Source of the DNA: Algoriphagus sediminis
GTDB lineage: Bacteria; Bacteroidota; Bacteroidia; Cytophagales; Cyclobacteriaceae
Assembly (NCBI RefSeq): GCF_030403435.1
Contig: NZ_JAUEPH010000008.1
Span: 1 to 64,000, forward strand
Direction: 5' to 3'
Length of the DNA stretch: 64,000 nt
Position 1 is the first letter of the stretch, and every line of letters begins with the position of its first letter. A model generated the notes under the pieces. It was not told where the DNA came from. It did not search any database and was given only the letters and a program-made list of their open reading frames with translations. Position numbers and translations under genes: made by a program. Positions 44,301-53,005 of the stretch are shown here, in pieces.

Positions 44301-45102
44301 CACAAACCTGGAGAACAATGAGCCGATGATTTGGAACGCTCGGGATGAAATAGGAATGCTGGTAAATGAGTACAACAACATGCTTTTTAAGCTTGAGCAA
44401 AGTAAGAAAGTGCTCGCATCCACCGAGAAAGAATCCGCTTGGAAGGAAATGGCAAAACAGGTGGCCCATGAGATTAAAAATCCTCTTACCCCTATGAAAC
44501 TTACTCTTCAACATTTGATGAGGTTGGATTGGCAGGGACAGGAAGACGAAAAAGAGCGTCTGAAAAAATCCCTGAATACCCTTATTCATCAGGTGGATGC
44601 CCTAAGTGGAATAGCCTCCTCGTTTTCCACTTTTGCCAAGATGCCGCTGCCGAAAAATGAGTTGATGAATTTCAAGACCGTGGTGACAAAAGTTCTCGAA
44701 CTTTACTCCAATGATGATCGGGTAGATCTTCGATTCAAGGATGACTCTTACACAGATGACATTCCGATCATGGGTGATGATAAACTCTTTGGGCGTGTGA
44801 TCACTAACCTAATCATCAATGGAATTCAATCAGTAGAAGAAGGTATTGTTCCTGTAATCAAAGTTTGGCTCTGGCTCAGTGATTCTGCTGTCTTTTTAGA
44901 GATAAGCGATAATGGAAAAGGAATCCCTCCTGAACTTAGGGAAAAGATCTTTATACCAAATTTCAGTACAAAAACTCAGGGATCGGGGCTTGGTCTTGCT
45001 ATCGCAAAAAGTGGGGTTGAAACGGCTGGTGGTAAAATTTGGTTTGAAACTGAAACGGAAAAGGGAACCACATTTTACCTCACCTTCCCCATAGTTCAAT
45101 AG
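41398..45102 (+). CDS. Large NtrY-like membrane sensor histidine kinase
   Basis: 1234 residues. An N-terminal helix and an extracytoplasmic region (40-200) precede about eight helices (roughly 202-480), then a second extracytoplasmic domain (about 490-720), a helix (722-745), another helix near 768-788, a third sensor region and a final helix near 935-955. HAMP follows, then the HisKA box AHEIKNPLTPMKL with His1024, and an HATPase domain with NGIQSVEEG, EISDNGKGIP and GSGLGLAIAKS. This matches NtrY-type kinases of Bacteroidota, but with three sensory regions. No response regulator is adjacent. It may sense envelope state (inference). Confidence 0.9.
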   Translation: MTQVSRRWIFLASVLSILLLLILYFFFFPKNEETVAYEDLQKKISVIDAQLDQDFINILMSARPEDSVTFETITRINSEYPYFLLNDENEVLFWSDFSFSLDFELLDKTEPYQLAEDPFGTFLLRSRQITRNEKQYWLIHAVRLIYPGSVRNDYLITGANPEIFGNEEFELFGDPEEGSFTINNGKGDPIFSVDFLFGYQPAGRFSNTPVLLFFFSVLLLYTILSYDFIAKVWRSGKQWRAISYSFLTIFVFRFIMLLLDFPEAFFRIELFDPIYYASSWLNPSLGDLWINSICFALIFSLILLKITTHDMHERMRMFTSKNEQIVILLICLAISSTFLYLLWDIPADILLNSQWALDIQNFPAMDWFQFISYLILFLWGALYVLITIALCSLLASMSRDWIQFAKWVGIMGFPVLGVLLYFQFWASLAWAVHLIFFTLVFRYQLYKNVFKLGLDTFYTFFFAAIIAAVVSGLSTRNTKQDQLLESKVRFTDQNLIENDVITEYFLDEVMQRIKGDLFIQNRLADPLLAKEPIETKIRKIYLDNYFDQFEVVISIYSSSGRKILGPASTGSLSGVRNRVVKSDYATDVRGLFFIRGDSPIEGNQFISFVPVTKDGNAVGTIVLELQKMNIQPSSVYPKLLLDENFTEKLDPTQYNYGIFVEKELVSSVGNFNYSSDRFLPVLDNPNLVNEGVAEGRFHHLGIKDGARLIVISSPSISPAEFAGNISLYFVIFVSLTFISILINSLIKGYKNFVFNYSTKLQLYLNFAFFFPILIISIITLGLLANSYREDLDRQYLQKAELIRGNLTSTISSLGMEGSTQNSIDEELTYLANTTGSELNLYSSEGELFSTNRPNIFEKRILSRFINPAAIAAIRENNLNQFLTDESLGNLKYKSVYLPILTGPRQELMGILAVPFFESEAELNKLVADVLSNIFNAFVVIFIAFLIISYFVSKNLTFPFKLLTQKLKTTNLENNEPMIWNARDEIGMLVNEYNNMLFKLEQSKKVLASTEKESAWKEMAKQVAHEIKNPLTPMKLTLQHLMRLDWQGQEDEKERLKKSLNTLIHQVDALSGIASSFSTFAKMPLPKNELMNFKTVVTKVLELYSNDDRVDLRFKDDSYTDDIPIMGDDKLFGRVITNLIINGIQSVEEGIVPVIKVWLWLSDSAVFLEISDNGKGIPPELREKIFIPNFSTKTQGSGLGLAIAKSGVETAGGKIWFETETEKGTTFYLTFPIVQ

Positions 45103-45143
45103 GCTGGATTTAATTACCTTAGAATCCAAGGCTGGTTTATAAT

Positions 45144-48100
45144 ATGCGATTTCTCGCAAGTTTATGTGTGTTTTTGTTTTTCCTGATTAGCCAAGTTCAG
45201 GGACAAGAGAAGTGTCGTTGGGTACCTCAGGGTGACTTGCTTCAGGGAATCCAAGTCGATTCACTCTCTGCTGTTGAAGAGAGCATAAGACTGACTGACG
45301 CTAATGGTAAATCTTTTGACTTTATTTTTTCACTTGAGGGAAACTCCATCTCTGTACCAAATTCCGATCAAACGCTTCCAGATTCTCTAAGGTTGTGCTA
45401 CCGTACTTTCCGTATGAATTTTGGTGCTCCACTGGCGAGAAGAACTCTTTCAGCAAATTATGATTCCATGGCAGTTTTCAGAGATAATCGTGAAGCAAAA
45501 CAGGAGGTCTTTGATTTTTCAGAGGAGATTTTTCCTGCTACAAACCTGTACAAAACAGGTAGCTTGACCAGAGGAATTTCTTTTGGAAACACCCAAAATG
45601 TTTTTGTGAATTCAGCTCTAAATCTTCAGCTGGAAGGAGCCATTTCGGATCAGTTGAATATCCGAGCTAGTATAACGGATCAAAATGTCCCTTTTCAGCC
45701 AGAAGGAAATACTCAGCAAATTCAGGATTTTGATAATGTTCTGATTGAGCTTTACAGTGATAAATTCAGCCTAGCTGCTGGCGATGTGGTCCTTCAGCAA
45801 AGAAAGTCAGAGTTTCTAAGGTATTATAAAAATGTACAGGGCTTACAGTTTACGTCTAAATATAAACTATCAGACTCTTGGAGTGCCAGCAGCCAGGCTT
45901 TTGCTTCGATTGCGAAGGGTAAATTTGCCTCGATTCAACTTCCAATCATAGAGGGAGTTCTTGGCCCCTATCTGATCAATGGCCCTGAGAATGAACAGTT
46001 CGTAATCATCATGGCAAATTCAGAGCGGGTCTTTTTGGATGGAAAGCAACTCAAGCGGGGATTTAATGAAGACTACGTTATTGACTACAATCAGGCGGAG
46101 ATCACCTTTACTCCGAGAGTTTTGATCACTGAATACTCAAGAGTGAGGATAGATTTTGAATACGCGGAACGTAATTATAGCAGATCAATAATCGGAGCTA
46201 ATCACAGCCAAACCAATGGAAATGTGGAGGTCTATATGAACTACTATCAGGAGTCGGATAATAGAAGTAGACCTCTTTTTTCTGATTTTAGCCAAGAGGA
46301 ATTGGCATTATTGGCAAGTGTAGGTGATCAAACTGAACTGGCCCGAATTCCACGGATTGATAGCGTGGCCTTTGATCCCAATAGGATCCTTTATGAAAAA
46401 ATCACCGAAATAGATGGGGATGGAAATACTTTGGTGTATTACCAATATTCTGTTGATCCAGAAGTGGCTAAGTATGATTTGTCCTTCTCTCAGGTGGGTC
46501 AGGGAAGAGGAGACTACATACGCCAAACCCAACTGGCCAATGGAACGGTCTATGAATATGTTCCTCGAATAGGAGGTTCTCCTCAAGGCAATTATTCCAT
46601 TTTGACTCAACTTCCGGCTCCAGACAGTAAGAGAATGATTACGGCTGGTTCAAGAGTTAAACTTGGGGAGAAAGAATCAGCGTATACCGAGCTCGCTCTG
46701 TCCTCCGTGGATGAGAACCTATTTTCAACAATTGACGATGAGGATAACCAGGGCTTAGCTTGGAAGCTGGGTATTCAAAGCCAAGACAGAAAACTGCGTT
46801 TACTCCCAAAGTACCGCGTAAATACTGATGCTGAATTTGAGTTGAATTCTACTAATTTCAGTTTCATCGATCGTTTCAGATATATAGAATTCGATCGGGA
46901 TTGGGGACTATCTCAAGAGTCATTGGAAAGTGCAGCAGCGGAGAGATTGTTTAAGGCTAATATTCATCTTCATAAAGACATTAAGAATGAGTTTAAATAT
47001 GGTATTTATCTGAGGAATAGGAGAGATGTGCTTCAGGGCACTCAGCATTTCGGAACCTGGAGACTCAATCTTGGTGAAAGGCTCCAATTCGATCAGGATT
47101 TCTTTGCCTTGAATAGTGACCAAGGTTCCCTAAAATCTGATTGGATAAGGTATACTGGAAGGGCAAGCTATTCCTCTAAAGTTTTCGTTCCTGGGTATCA
47201 GTTCTCCTTGGATCAAAATGCTCTGAGAAGTGCTGAAACGGATTCTGTTTTAAGTACGGCCATGAACTTTAAGGAACATCTGGTATTTCTAAAAAGCAAT
47301 GATTTTTTGGATTATCAATTCCAGGTAGATGCAGCTTGGAGAGAGGATCGAGCTCCTTTTGCTGGGAAGTTTGAAAATGATACAGAAGCTTTCACTAGTA
47401 ATTTTACCTTCAGGAAACAGTGGAAAAATCATAATCTTCGAAGTAGTTTCACCTATAGAGAGCTAAGGTATATTTTTAGAGATTTACCCACCGAGACGAC
47501 CGTGATGGGTAAATTGGACTATCAAGGGAGTCTGGGAAAAAATCTGGTCCGAAATGACATTAGCTATGCAATTGGAAATGGTAGGGAGCTACAGCGTGAG
47601 TTCGTTTATATCCTTGCCCCAAACGGAGATGGCACACATACCTGGAGGGATGATAATGGGGATGGAATTCAGCAATTGAATGAGTTTTACCTGGCCATAA
47701 ACCCCGAAGAAAAGGAGTACATCAAGATCTTTGTCCCTACAGACACTTACGTTCAAGCTTACACCAGTCTTTTGAATTACAGGTTCCAGGCCAGGTTTCC
47801 GGACTCGTGGAAAGGTGAAGGGGGAGTTCGAGGTTTTCTCCAGAAATTTTCAAATACAAGCAGCCTCAGCGTAGAGAAAAAAGTGACTTCAGACAATTTT
47901 GGAGATAGAATCAATCCTTTCATCGGTGGGATCAGCAGAGAAGAAATTTTGCGGCTTAGACAGGTTATTCGCTCGAGCTTCTTCTTTAATCGCGCTTCCG
48001 CAAAGTATGGTTTTGATCTATCCCTTTTCGATAGCCAGTTTAAGCAATTACTTTCAGGGGGATTTGAGGATTTGATTCAAAAGGATTGGAAATTAAACCT

Positions 48101-48608
48101 CAGATATAATTTCGATGCTATCGCAACATTAAGATTAATCGGATCCACGGGAATAAAATCCTCAGCATCTGATTTTTTGGAGAATAGGAATTATACGATT
48201 GACCAATATATGTTAGGTCCTGAATTAGCCTGGCAGCCAAGTCCTTATTTCAGATCGACTGCTAGATATTCTTTTTCCAATAAAGAAAATATCGAGAACG
48301 TCGAATTCAACGAAAGGGCTCAGACGCATAAAATTGGAATTGATTTAAGATATGCCAAGGCGATTAAAACCACTTTGACTGGGGATTTACAACTTATTTT
48401 AATTGATTACAATGGAGTGGCAAATTCTCCCGTTGGATATGAAATGCTTCAGGCTCTGACCCCTGGCACCAACATCACTTGGACTTTGAATTGGCTTCAG
48501 AAAATCGGGGAAGGATTACAACTGAATGTGGTTTATGAAGGCCGTAATTCTGAAGGTTTGGATAGAGTGGTACATGTCGGTCGTATGCAGGTTTCGGCTT
48601 TATTTTGA
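45144..48608 (+). CDS. Large outer-membrane beta-barrel protein, SprA-like N-terminal signature
   Basis: 1154 residues with a signal peptide (MRFLASLCVFLFFLISQVQGQ). Residues 140-260 contain GSLTRGISFGNTQNVFVNSALNLQLEG and PFQPEGNTQQIQDFDNVLIELY, motifs also seen in T9SS translocon protein SprA and its shorter relatives. The rest is a succession of amphipathic beta-strands typical of a large barrel, ending LDRVVHVGRMQVSALF. SprA itself is about 2400 residues, so this is a related protein, not SprA. Possibly a surface-assembly or transport pore (inference). Directly downstream of the kinase gene, 41 bases. Confidence 0.75.
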   Translation: MRFLASLCVFLFFLISQVQGQEKCRWVPQGDLLQGIQVDSLSAVEESIRLTDANGKSFDFIFSLEGNSISVPNSDQTLPDSLRLCYRTFRMNFGAPLARRTLSANYDSMAVFRDNREAKQEVFDFSEEIFPATNLYKTGSLTRGISFGNTQNVFVNSALNLQLEGAISDQLNIRASITDQNVPFQPEGNTQQIQDFDNVLIELYSDKFSLAAGDVVLQQRKSEFLRYYKNVQGLQFTSKYKLSDSWSASSQAFASIAKGKFASIQLPIIEGVLGPYLINGPENEQFVIIMANSERVFLDGKQLKRGFNEDYVIDYNQAEITFTPRVLITEYSRVRIDFEYAERNYSRSIIGANHSQTNGNVEVYMNYYQESDNRSRPLFSDFSQEELALLASVGDQTELARIPRIDSVAFDPNRILYEKITEIDGDGNTLVYYQYSVDPEVAKYDLSFSQVGQGRGDYIRQTQLANGTVYEYVPRIGGSPQGNYSILTQLPAPDSKRMITAGSRVKLGEKESAYTELALSSVDENLFSTIDDEDNQGLAWKLGIQSQDRKLRLLPKYRVNTDAEFELNSTNFSFIDRFRYIEFDRDWGLSQESLESAAAERLFKANIHLHKDIKNEFKYGIYLRNRRDVLQGTQHFGTWRLNLGERLQFDQDFFALNSDQGSLKSDWIRYTGRASYSSKVFVPGYQFSLDQNALRSAETDSVLSTAMNFKEHLVFLKSNDFLDYQFQVDAAWREDRAPFAGKFENDTEAFTSNFTFRKQWKNHNLRSSFTYRELRYIFRDLPTETTVMGKLDYQGSLGKNLVRNDISYAIGNGRELQREFVYILAPNGDGTHTWRDDNGDGIQQLNEFYLAINPEEKEYIKIFVPTDTYVQAYTSLLNYRFQARFPDSWKGEGGVRGFLQKFSNTSSLSVEKKVTSDNFGDRINPFIGGISREEILRLRQVIRSSFFFNRASAKYGFDLSLFDSQFKQLLSGGFEDLIQKDWKLNLRYNFDAIATLRLIGSTGIKSSASDFLENRNYTIDQYMLGPELAWQPSPYFRSTARYSFSNKENIENVEFNERAQTHKIGIDLRYAKAIKTTLTGDLQLILIDYNGVANSPVGYEMLQALTPGTNITWTLNWLQKIGEGLQLNVVYEGRNSEGLDRVVHVGRMQVSALF

Positions 48609-48618
48609 CAAAAAAATG

Positions 48619-48626
48619 TAACTTTG
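48619..48626 (+). promoter_or_regulatory. Candidate -7 box for the SDR-ispG unit
   Basis: TAACTTTG matches TAnnTTTG, 47 bases before the SDR ATG. The nearest TTG is 11 bases upstream, closer than the optimal 19. Confidence 0.4.
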
Positions 48627-48673
48627 TCTCCATTAGATAGTTGTCATACTAACTATTAATTCACCTGCAAATA

Positions 48674-49378
48674 ATGTCAAAATCTATCTTGGTCACAGGG
48701 GGTACAAAAGGGATCGGAAAAGCCATTTTGGAGCGATTCGGTAAAGAAGGGTTTGATCTCATCACCTGTGCTAGAAATGAAAAAGACCTGAAATCCTTAC
48801 ATGCTGAACTATCCGAAAAATTTTCTGATTGCAGCGTCACCTCGATCAGAGCGGACCTCTCTAAGAAAGAGGAAGTATTGTCTTTTGCAGAGCAGGTGAA
48901 AGCAAAAGGGATTCCTGATGTTTTGGTGAACAATACAGGTGTCTTTTTGCCAGGGGCAATTCATGACGAGCCAGAAGGAAATTTTGAATTGATGATGAAT
49001 ACGAATCTGTATTCGGCCTATTACCTAATCCGAGCTTTTTCAAAAGATATGATAGAAAGAAAAGCAGGTTACATTTTTAGTATAGGATCAATCGCCGGTC
49101 TCACGGCTTATCCAAATGGTGGAAGCTATGCTATTTCAAAATGGGCCATGCTTGGAATGACCAAATGCCTAAGAGAAGAACTCAAACCATACAATGTTAA
49201 AGTGACCTCCATTTTGCCGGGGGCAACCTACACTGCTAGCTGGGCGGGAGTTGATATACCCGAAGAACGATTCATGAAGGCGGAGGATGTGGCAGAAAGT
49301 GTTTGGGCAGCTTATAACCTTTCCCCACAATCGGTAGTTGAGGAAATAACCATCAGACCACAATTAGGAGACTTATAA
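48674..49378 (+). CDS. SDR-family oxidoreductase
   Basis: 234 residues: the cofactor motif TGGTKGIGKAI (residues 8-18, TGxxxGIG), the NNTG motif (VLVNNTGVF) and the active site Ser in SIGSIAG with Tyr-x-x-x-Lys in YAISKWAM. The C-terminal ILPGATYT fits classical short-chain dehydrogenases of the 3-oxoacyl reductase type. The substrate is unknown. It ends one base before ispG, so the two are one operon, although no functional link is evident. Confidence 0.9.
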   Translation: MSKSILVTGGTKGIGKAILERFGKEGFDLITCARNEKDLKSLHAELSEKFSDCSVTSIRADLSKKEEVLSFAEQVKAKGIPDVLVNNTGVFLPGAIHDEPEGNFELMMNTNLYSAYYLIRAFSKDMIERKAGYIFSIGSIAGLTAYPNGGSYAISKWAMLGMTKCLREELKPYNVKVTSILPGATYTASWAGVDIPEERFMKAEDVAESVWAAYNLSPQSVVEEITIRPQLGDL

Positions 49379-49379
49379 T

Positions 49380-51362
49380 ATGGAATCCACTCAGCAGACT
49401 TCAATGACTTATTGCGATAGCCTCACCAAATACTCTAGGAGGAAGACTATTCCCGTGCAGATTGGGGATGTGGTGATAGGAGGGAATAATCACATAGTGG
49501 TCCAATCCATGACGACTGTGGATACCATGGATACGGAAGGTTCCATTGAGCAATGTATCCGGATGATAGATGCAGGTTGTGAATTAGTGAGAATTACCGC
49601 TCCAAGTATTAAGGAGGCTGAAAATCTTAGAAATATTAAGGAAGGGCTTCGCAAAAGAGGATATAAAACTCCACTCGTGGCCGATATCCACTTTACCCCA
49701 AATGCTGCAGAGATCGCAGCTAAAATTGTGGAGAAAGTTCGGGTAAATCCTGGCAATTACGCTGATAAAAAGAAATTTGAGACCATAGAGTATACAGATG
49801 AAAGCTATCAGGAAGAGCTTGATAGAATTCGTGAGCGCTTTCTTCCTTTGGTCAGAATTTGTAAGGAACATGGTACTGCTATGAGAATTGGGACCAACCA
49901 TGGTTCTCTTTCAGATAGAATCATGAGTCGATATGGTGATACACCATTAGGAATGGTTGAATCTGCCCTTGAATTTTTGAGGATATGTGAAGAGGAAGAT
50001 TATCATCAGGTGGTAATTTCCATGAAATCCTCGAATACCCAAGTAATGGTACAGGCTTACCGGCTTTTGGTCCAAAAGCTGGATGAAGGCGGGTTTAAAC
50101 CATACCCTTTGCATTTGGGTGTGACTGAGGCCGGAGAGGCTGAAGATGGTAGGATAAAATCCGCTGTAGGAATTGGAACACTCCTTGAAGACGGGCTGGG
50201 GGACACTGTGCGTGTTTCTCTGACTGAAGACCCAGAATTCGAAGCACCGGTAGCTCAAGCTTTGATCGACCGATATACCAACCGTCTTGGGCATCCAGCC
50301 ATACCTGATTTAGATCATTACCCCATTCATCCTTTTGATCATGAAAAAAGGAAGACCTCTGAGGTGTTTAATTTTGGAGACCATAATGTCCCCAGAGTTA
50401 TTACAGATATCTCCAAAATAAAAGATATTACTCCAAAAGAAATGAAGGCAGTGGGTCACTTCTATCTACCCGAATTGGACAAGTGGAAGATGAATGATCT
50501 CGGATGTGATTTTGTATACTCTGGTAGAAATCCTATTCCTTTTATGCTTCCGAATGGAATGAAAGAAATTCAAGATGGGGATATTTGGGCCGCGCAATCA
50601 GATCAGCTGAACAAGTTTCCTCTGTTTACCTTAGACTCTTTCTCTTCTATCGAAGCTAGACATAGAGAGTTGAATTTTCTTGAAATTTCGGATCAAGATA
50701 TTGATGCGGCTATTCCTTTGGTACAAAAAGAATCCAACTTGGTACTAATCCTGAAAACTTCAAATTCTCATACTATGCCTGCTTTAAGGAGAGCAATGGT
50801 AAGTTTGATTGATGCGGAAAGTCAGGTGCCGGTGGTGTTCAAAGTGAGCTACCCGGATCAGACCTCAGATCAAACCATGCTCTATGCAGCTACCGATGTG
50901 GGTGGACTATTAATTGACGGTCTGGGGGATGGAGTTTTCATTTCGTTGGAAAAGGAAAAGTCTCATAGCCGAGAAGAGACTTTGGAACAAATCAAGCTTC
51001 ATAATGTCACTGGTTTCGGAGTGCTTCAGGCTGCACGGACCAGAATGTCTAAGACAGAATATATTTCCTGCCCATCTTGTGGCAGAACCTTATTCGATCT
51101 TCAGGAAACTACAGCCATGATCCGAAAAAGAACCGACCACTTGAAAGGTGTGAAGATTGGGATCATGGGGTGCATCGTGAATGGACCAGGTGAAATGGCA
51201 GATGCTGACTACGGATACGTAGGTTCAGGAAAAGGAAAAATAACATTATACAAGGGCAAAGAGGTAATGAAACGTGGTGTTCCATCGGAGCATGCTGTGG
51301 ATGAGCTGATTCAAATCATCCGCGAAGACGGAATGTGGACAGAACCAGAAGTTCATGCCTAG
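49380..51362 (+). CDS. ispG: 4-hydroxy-3-methylbut-2-enyl-diphosphate synthase, long form
   Basis: 660 residues, well above the roughly 370-400 of proteobacterial IspG, because of an inserted domain between the TIM barrel (about 20-290) and the iron-sulfur domain. The barrel has VQSMTTVDT and CELVRITAPS. The C-terminal 4Fe-4S ligands are Cys564, Cys567 and Cys598 with Glu605 (CIVNGPGE). This insertion type occurs in Bacteroidota, Chlamydiae and plants. The enzyme makes HMBPP in the MEP isoprenoid pathway, so this organism should use MEP, including for the menaquinone tail that feeds ACIII. Confidence 0.96.
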   Translation: MESTQQTSMTYCDSLTKYSRRKTIPVQIGDVVIGGNNHIVVQSMTTVDTMDTEGSIEQCIRMIDAGCELVRITAPSIKEAENLRNIKEGLRKRGYKTPLVADIHFTPNAAEIAAKIVEKVRVNPGNYADKKKFETIEYTDESYQEELDRIRERFLPLVRICKEHGTAMRIGTNHGSLSDRIMSRYGDTPLGMVESALEFLRICEEEDYHQVVISMKSSNTQVMVQAYRLLVQKLDEGGFKPYPLHLGVTEAGEAEDGRIKSAVGIGTLLEDGLGDTVRVSLTEDPEFEAPVAQALIDRYTNRLGHPAIPDLDHYPIHPFDHEKRKTSEVFNFGDHNVPRVITDISKIKDITPKEMKAVGHFYLPELDKWKMNDLGCDFVYSGRNPIPFMLPNGMKEIQDGDIWAAQSDQLNKFPLFTLDSFSSIEARHRELNFLEISDQDIDAAIPLVQKESNLVLILKTSNSHTMPALRRAMVSLIDAESQVPVVFKVSYPDQTSDQTMLYAATDVGGLLIDGLGDGVFISLEKEKSHSREETLEQIKLHNVTGFGVLQAARTRMSKTEYISCPSCGRTLFDLQETTAMIRKRTDHLKGVKIGIMGCIVNGPGEMADADYGYVGSGKGKITLYKGKEVMKRGVPSEHAVDELIQIIREDGMWTEPEVHA

Positions 51363-51401
51363 AATTAAATGTGCAAATCGCACGATTTAAATTGAAAAAC
51401 A

Positions 51402-51593
51402 ATGGGTAATTCGAAAGTCAAAGAGTTTTTTAAACTAGGGGAGGTAGGGAGCTATTTTATCAATGTTTTCAAAAAGCCAGACCCAAATAAGAAAACCAAT
51501 TTCAATCTGAGAATGATGCATGGAATCAATAAGATTTCCATAATCATTTTCCTGTTTGCCATTATCGTATGGACGATTAAGCGGTTGATGTAA
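51402..51593 (+). CDS. Small single-pass membrane protein (63 aa)
   Basis: 63 residues: a polar N-terminus (KVKEFFKLGEVGSYFINVFKKPDPNKKTNFNLRMMHGINK) then one helix (ISIIIFLFAIIVWTIKRLM). The N-terminal FKLGEV...FKKPDPNK...NLRMMHGINKISI looks conserved and is probably a real gene; it may belong to the DUF6728 family, but that is from memory and not certain. Preceded by a hairpin without T-run (51370-51385). Likely on the ispG transcript. Confidence 0.65.
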   Translation: MGNSKVKEFFKLGEVGSYFINVFKKPDPNKKTNFNLRMMHGINKISIIIFLFAIIVWTIKRLM

Positions 51594-51678
51594 TTCTTTT
51601 GCTCATCGCTTCTGGATATTTGAGTTAAGGGTTTAAACTTTTTAAAGCATTCCTTACCTTAGGAAATACACACTTTTT

Positions 51679-52029
51679 ATGACCCTTTCCTATTTACGTG
51701 ATTATTGTCTGGCAAAACCCGGAACTACCGAGGACACTCCTTTTGATGAAGTGACTCTTTGCTTTAGAGTAGGAGGAAAGATTTTTGCCATTACTAGTCT
51801 GGATATTTTTGACTTCATTAATCTTAAATGTGATCCTGAGAAAGCCATTGAGCTAAGAGAAAAACATGAAGGAATTACTCCTGGGTATCATATGAATAAG
51901 AAAAACTGGAACTCAGTCTCAGTAGAAGGGAACGTTCCTGATCCCTTGATTTTAGAGCTGGTGGATCATTCTTATGATCTTATTTTGAAAAGCCTTCCAA
52001 AGAAAATTCAATCAAAAATTACCTCATGA
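51679..52029 (+). CDS. MmcQ/YjbR-family protein
   Basis: 116 residues with the family pattern: an N-terminal LRDYCLAKPGTTEDTPFDEVTLCFRVGGKIFAI, then LKCDPEKAIELREKHEGITPGYHMNKKNWNSV and the closing LELVDHSYDLILKSLP. The fold resembles a double-wing DNA-binding domain, but its role is unclear. It overlaps the following ABC ATPase gene by four bases, implying translational coupling. Promoter not clear; TACCTTAG at about 51656-51663 differs from the -7 consensus by one base. Confidence 0.87.
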   Translation: MTLSYLRDYCLAKPGTTEDTPFDEVTLCFRVGGKIFAITSLDIFDFINLKCDPEKAIELREKHEGITPGYHMNKKNWNSVSVEGNVPDPLILELVDHSYDLILKSLPKKIQSKITS

Positions 52030-52985
52030 GCTATTTTTCGATTAGGTCAGTATCAAAGACCTACGGTAACCAAAAAGCTCTGAAATCCTTTTCTACAGAA
52101 CTTAAGAAGGGTGATATTTTAGCTATAGTTGGAGAGAGCGGGTCCGGGAAAAGTACTCTTTTAAGGATCATGGCAGGACTTGAAGTTCAGACTTCAGGTG
52201 AGGTTTGGCTTGGTGACAAAAAGATTGAAAACCCAAAAGAGAAGCTCGTCGCTGGATACGATGAAATAAAGCTAATCCATCAGGATTACGCTCTTTTTCC
52301 AAATAGTACAGTGGAGGAAAATATCTCCAGGCCACTCTTAAGCTTTGATGAGAAATACACCAGAAATAGGGTAGAAGAGCTCATTTCCTTGTTGCGACTG
52401 GGAGAGCTCAGGGACAAGCTACCAAGGCAGCTCTCAGGTGGGCAGCAGCAAAAGGTGGCTATCGCCAAAGCAATGAGTGTAGAGCCTGAAATCCTGCTTT
52501 TGGATGAGCCATTCAGTAGTTTGGATTCCATCCAAACCCGGAATATCATGGATGAACTGAAGGAGGTTTTTACCGCACTTGGAACCACCGTTATTCTGGT
52601 TACGCATGACCTCGATGATGCACTTAGACTAACTGATGATCTATTGATTTTAAAGAATGGGAAGATTATTCAGAGAGGAAATTCCAAGGATCTTTGCCTG
52701 AGCCCAAAGAGTAAATATGTGGCTGAGTTATTTTCATCAATCAACAGAATTAAGACCAAGGGGCAGGACTACATTCGTCCGGTAGATGTCAAGCTCAGAA
52801 CTAGGAATGGAATTCTGGCTCATGTCACCGATGTTATATTTTTATTGCATTTCAACTCCCTAAAGGTCAAAATCAAGGAGACCGGGGAAATTTGGGAAGT
52901 GGATGATCCGGATAGGAAATACCAAAAAGGAGATCGTGTCTATCTAACCTGGGAGCAGGGTAAAGTCCTTAGCCTTAAATCTTGA
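52026..52985 (+). CDS. ABC transporter ATP-binding protein, PotA/CysA-like, orphan
   Basis: 319 residues. The ATPase domain has Walker A GESGSGKST (36-44), Q-loop HQDYALFPN, signature LSGGQQQK (about 137-144), Walker B ILLLDEPFSSLD and switch His in VTHDLDDA. From about residue 245 a C-terminal TOBE-like beta domain (RPVDVKLRTRNGILAHV) follows, as in CUT1/PotA-type import ATPases. No permease or binding protein is adjacent; those must be elsewhere, or the ATPase serves several transporters. Overlaps the MmcQ gene. Converges on the FKBP gene. Confidence 0.88.
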   Translation: MSYFSIRSVSKTYGNQKALKSFSTELKKGDILAIVGESGSGKSTLLRIMAGLEVQTSGEVWLGDKKIENPKEKLVAGYDEIKLIHQDYALFPNSTVEENISRPLLSFDEKYTRNRVEELISLLRLGELRDKLPRQLSGGQQQKVAIAKAMSVEPEILLLDEPFSSLDSIQTRNIMDELKEVFTALGTTVILVTHDLDDALRLTDDLLILKNGKIIQRGNSKDLCLSPKSKYVAELFSSINRIKTKGQDYIRPVDVKLRTRNGILAHVTDVIFLLHFNSLKVKIKETGEIWEVDDPDRKYQKGDRVYLTWEQGKVLSLKS

Positions 52986-53005
52986 GGGTTTTGAATTTGA
53001 TTAGA

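Noticed and set aside
51370..51391. Hairpin GTGC/GCAC with partial AAAT/ATTT flank between ispG and the 63-aa gene
   Set aside because: No T-run and a short stem; not a convincing terminator or operator.
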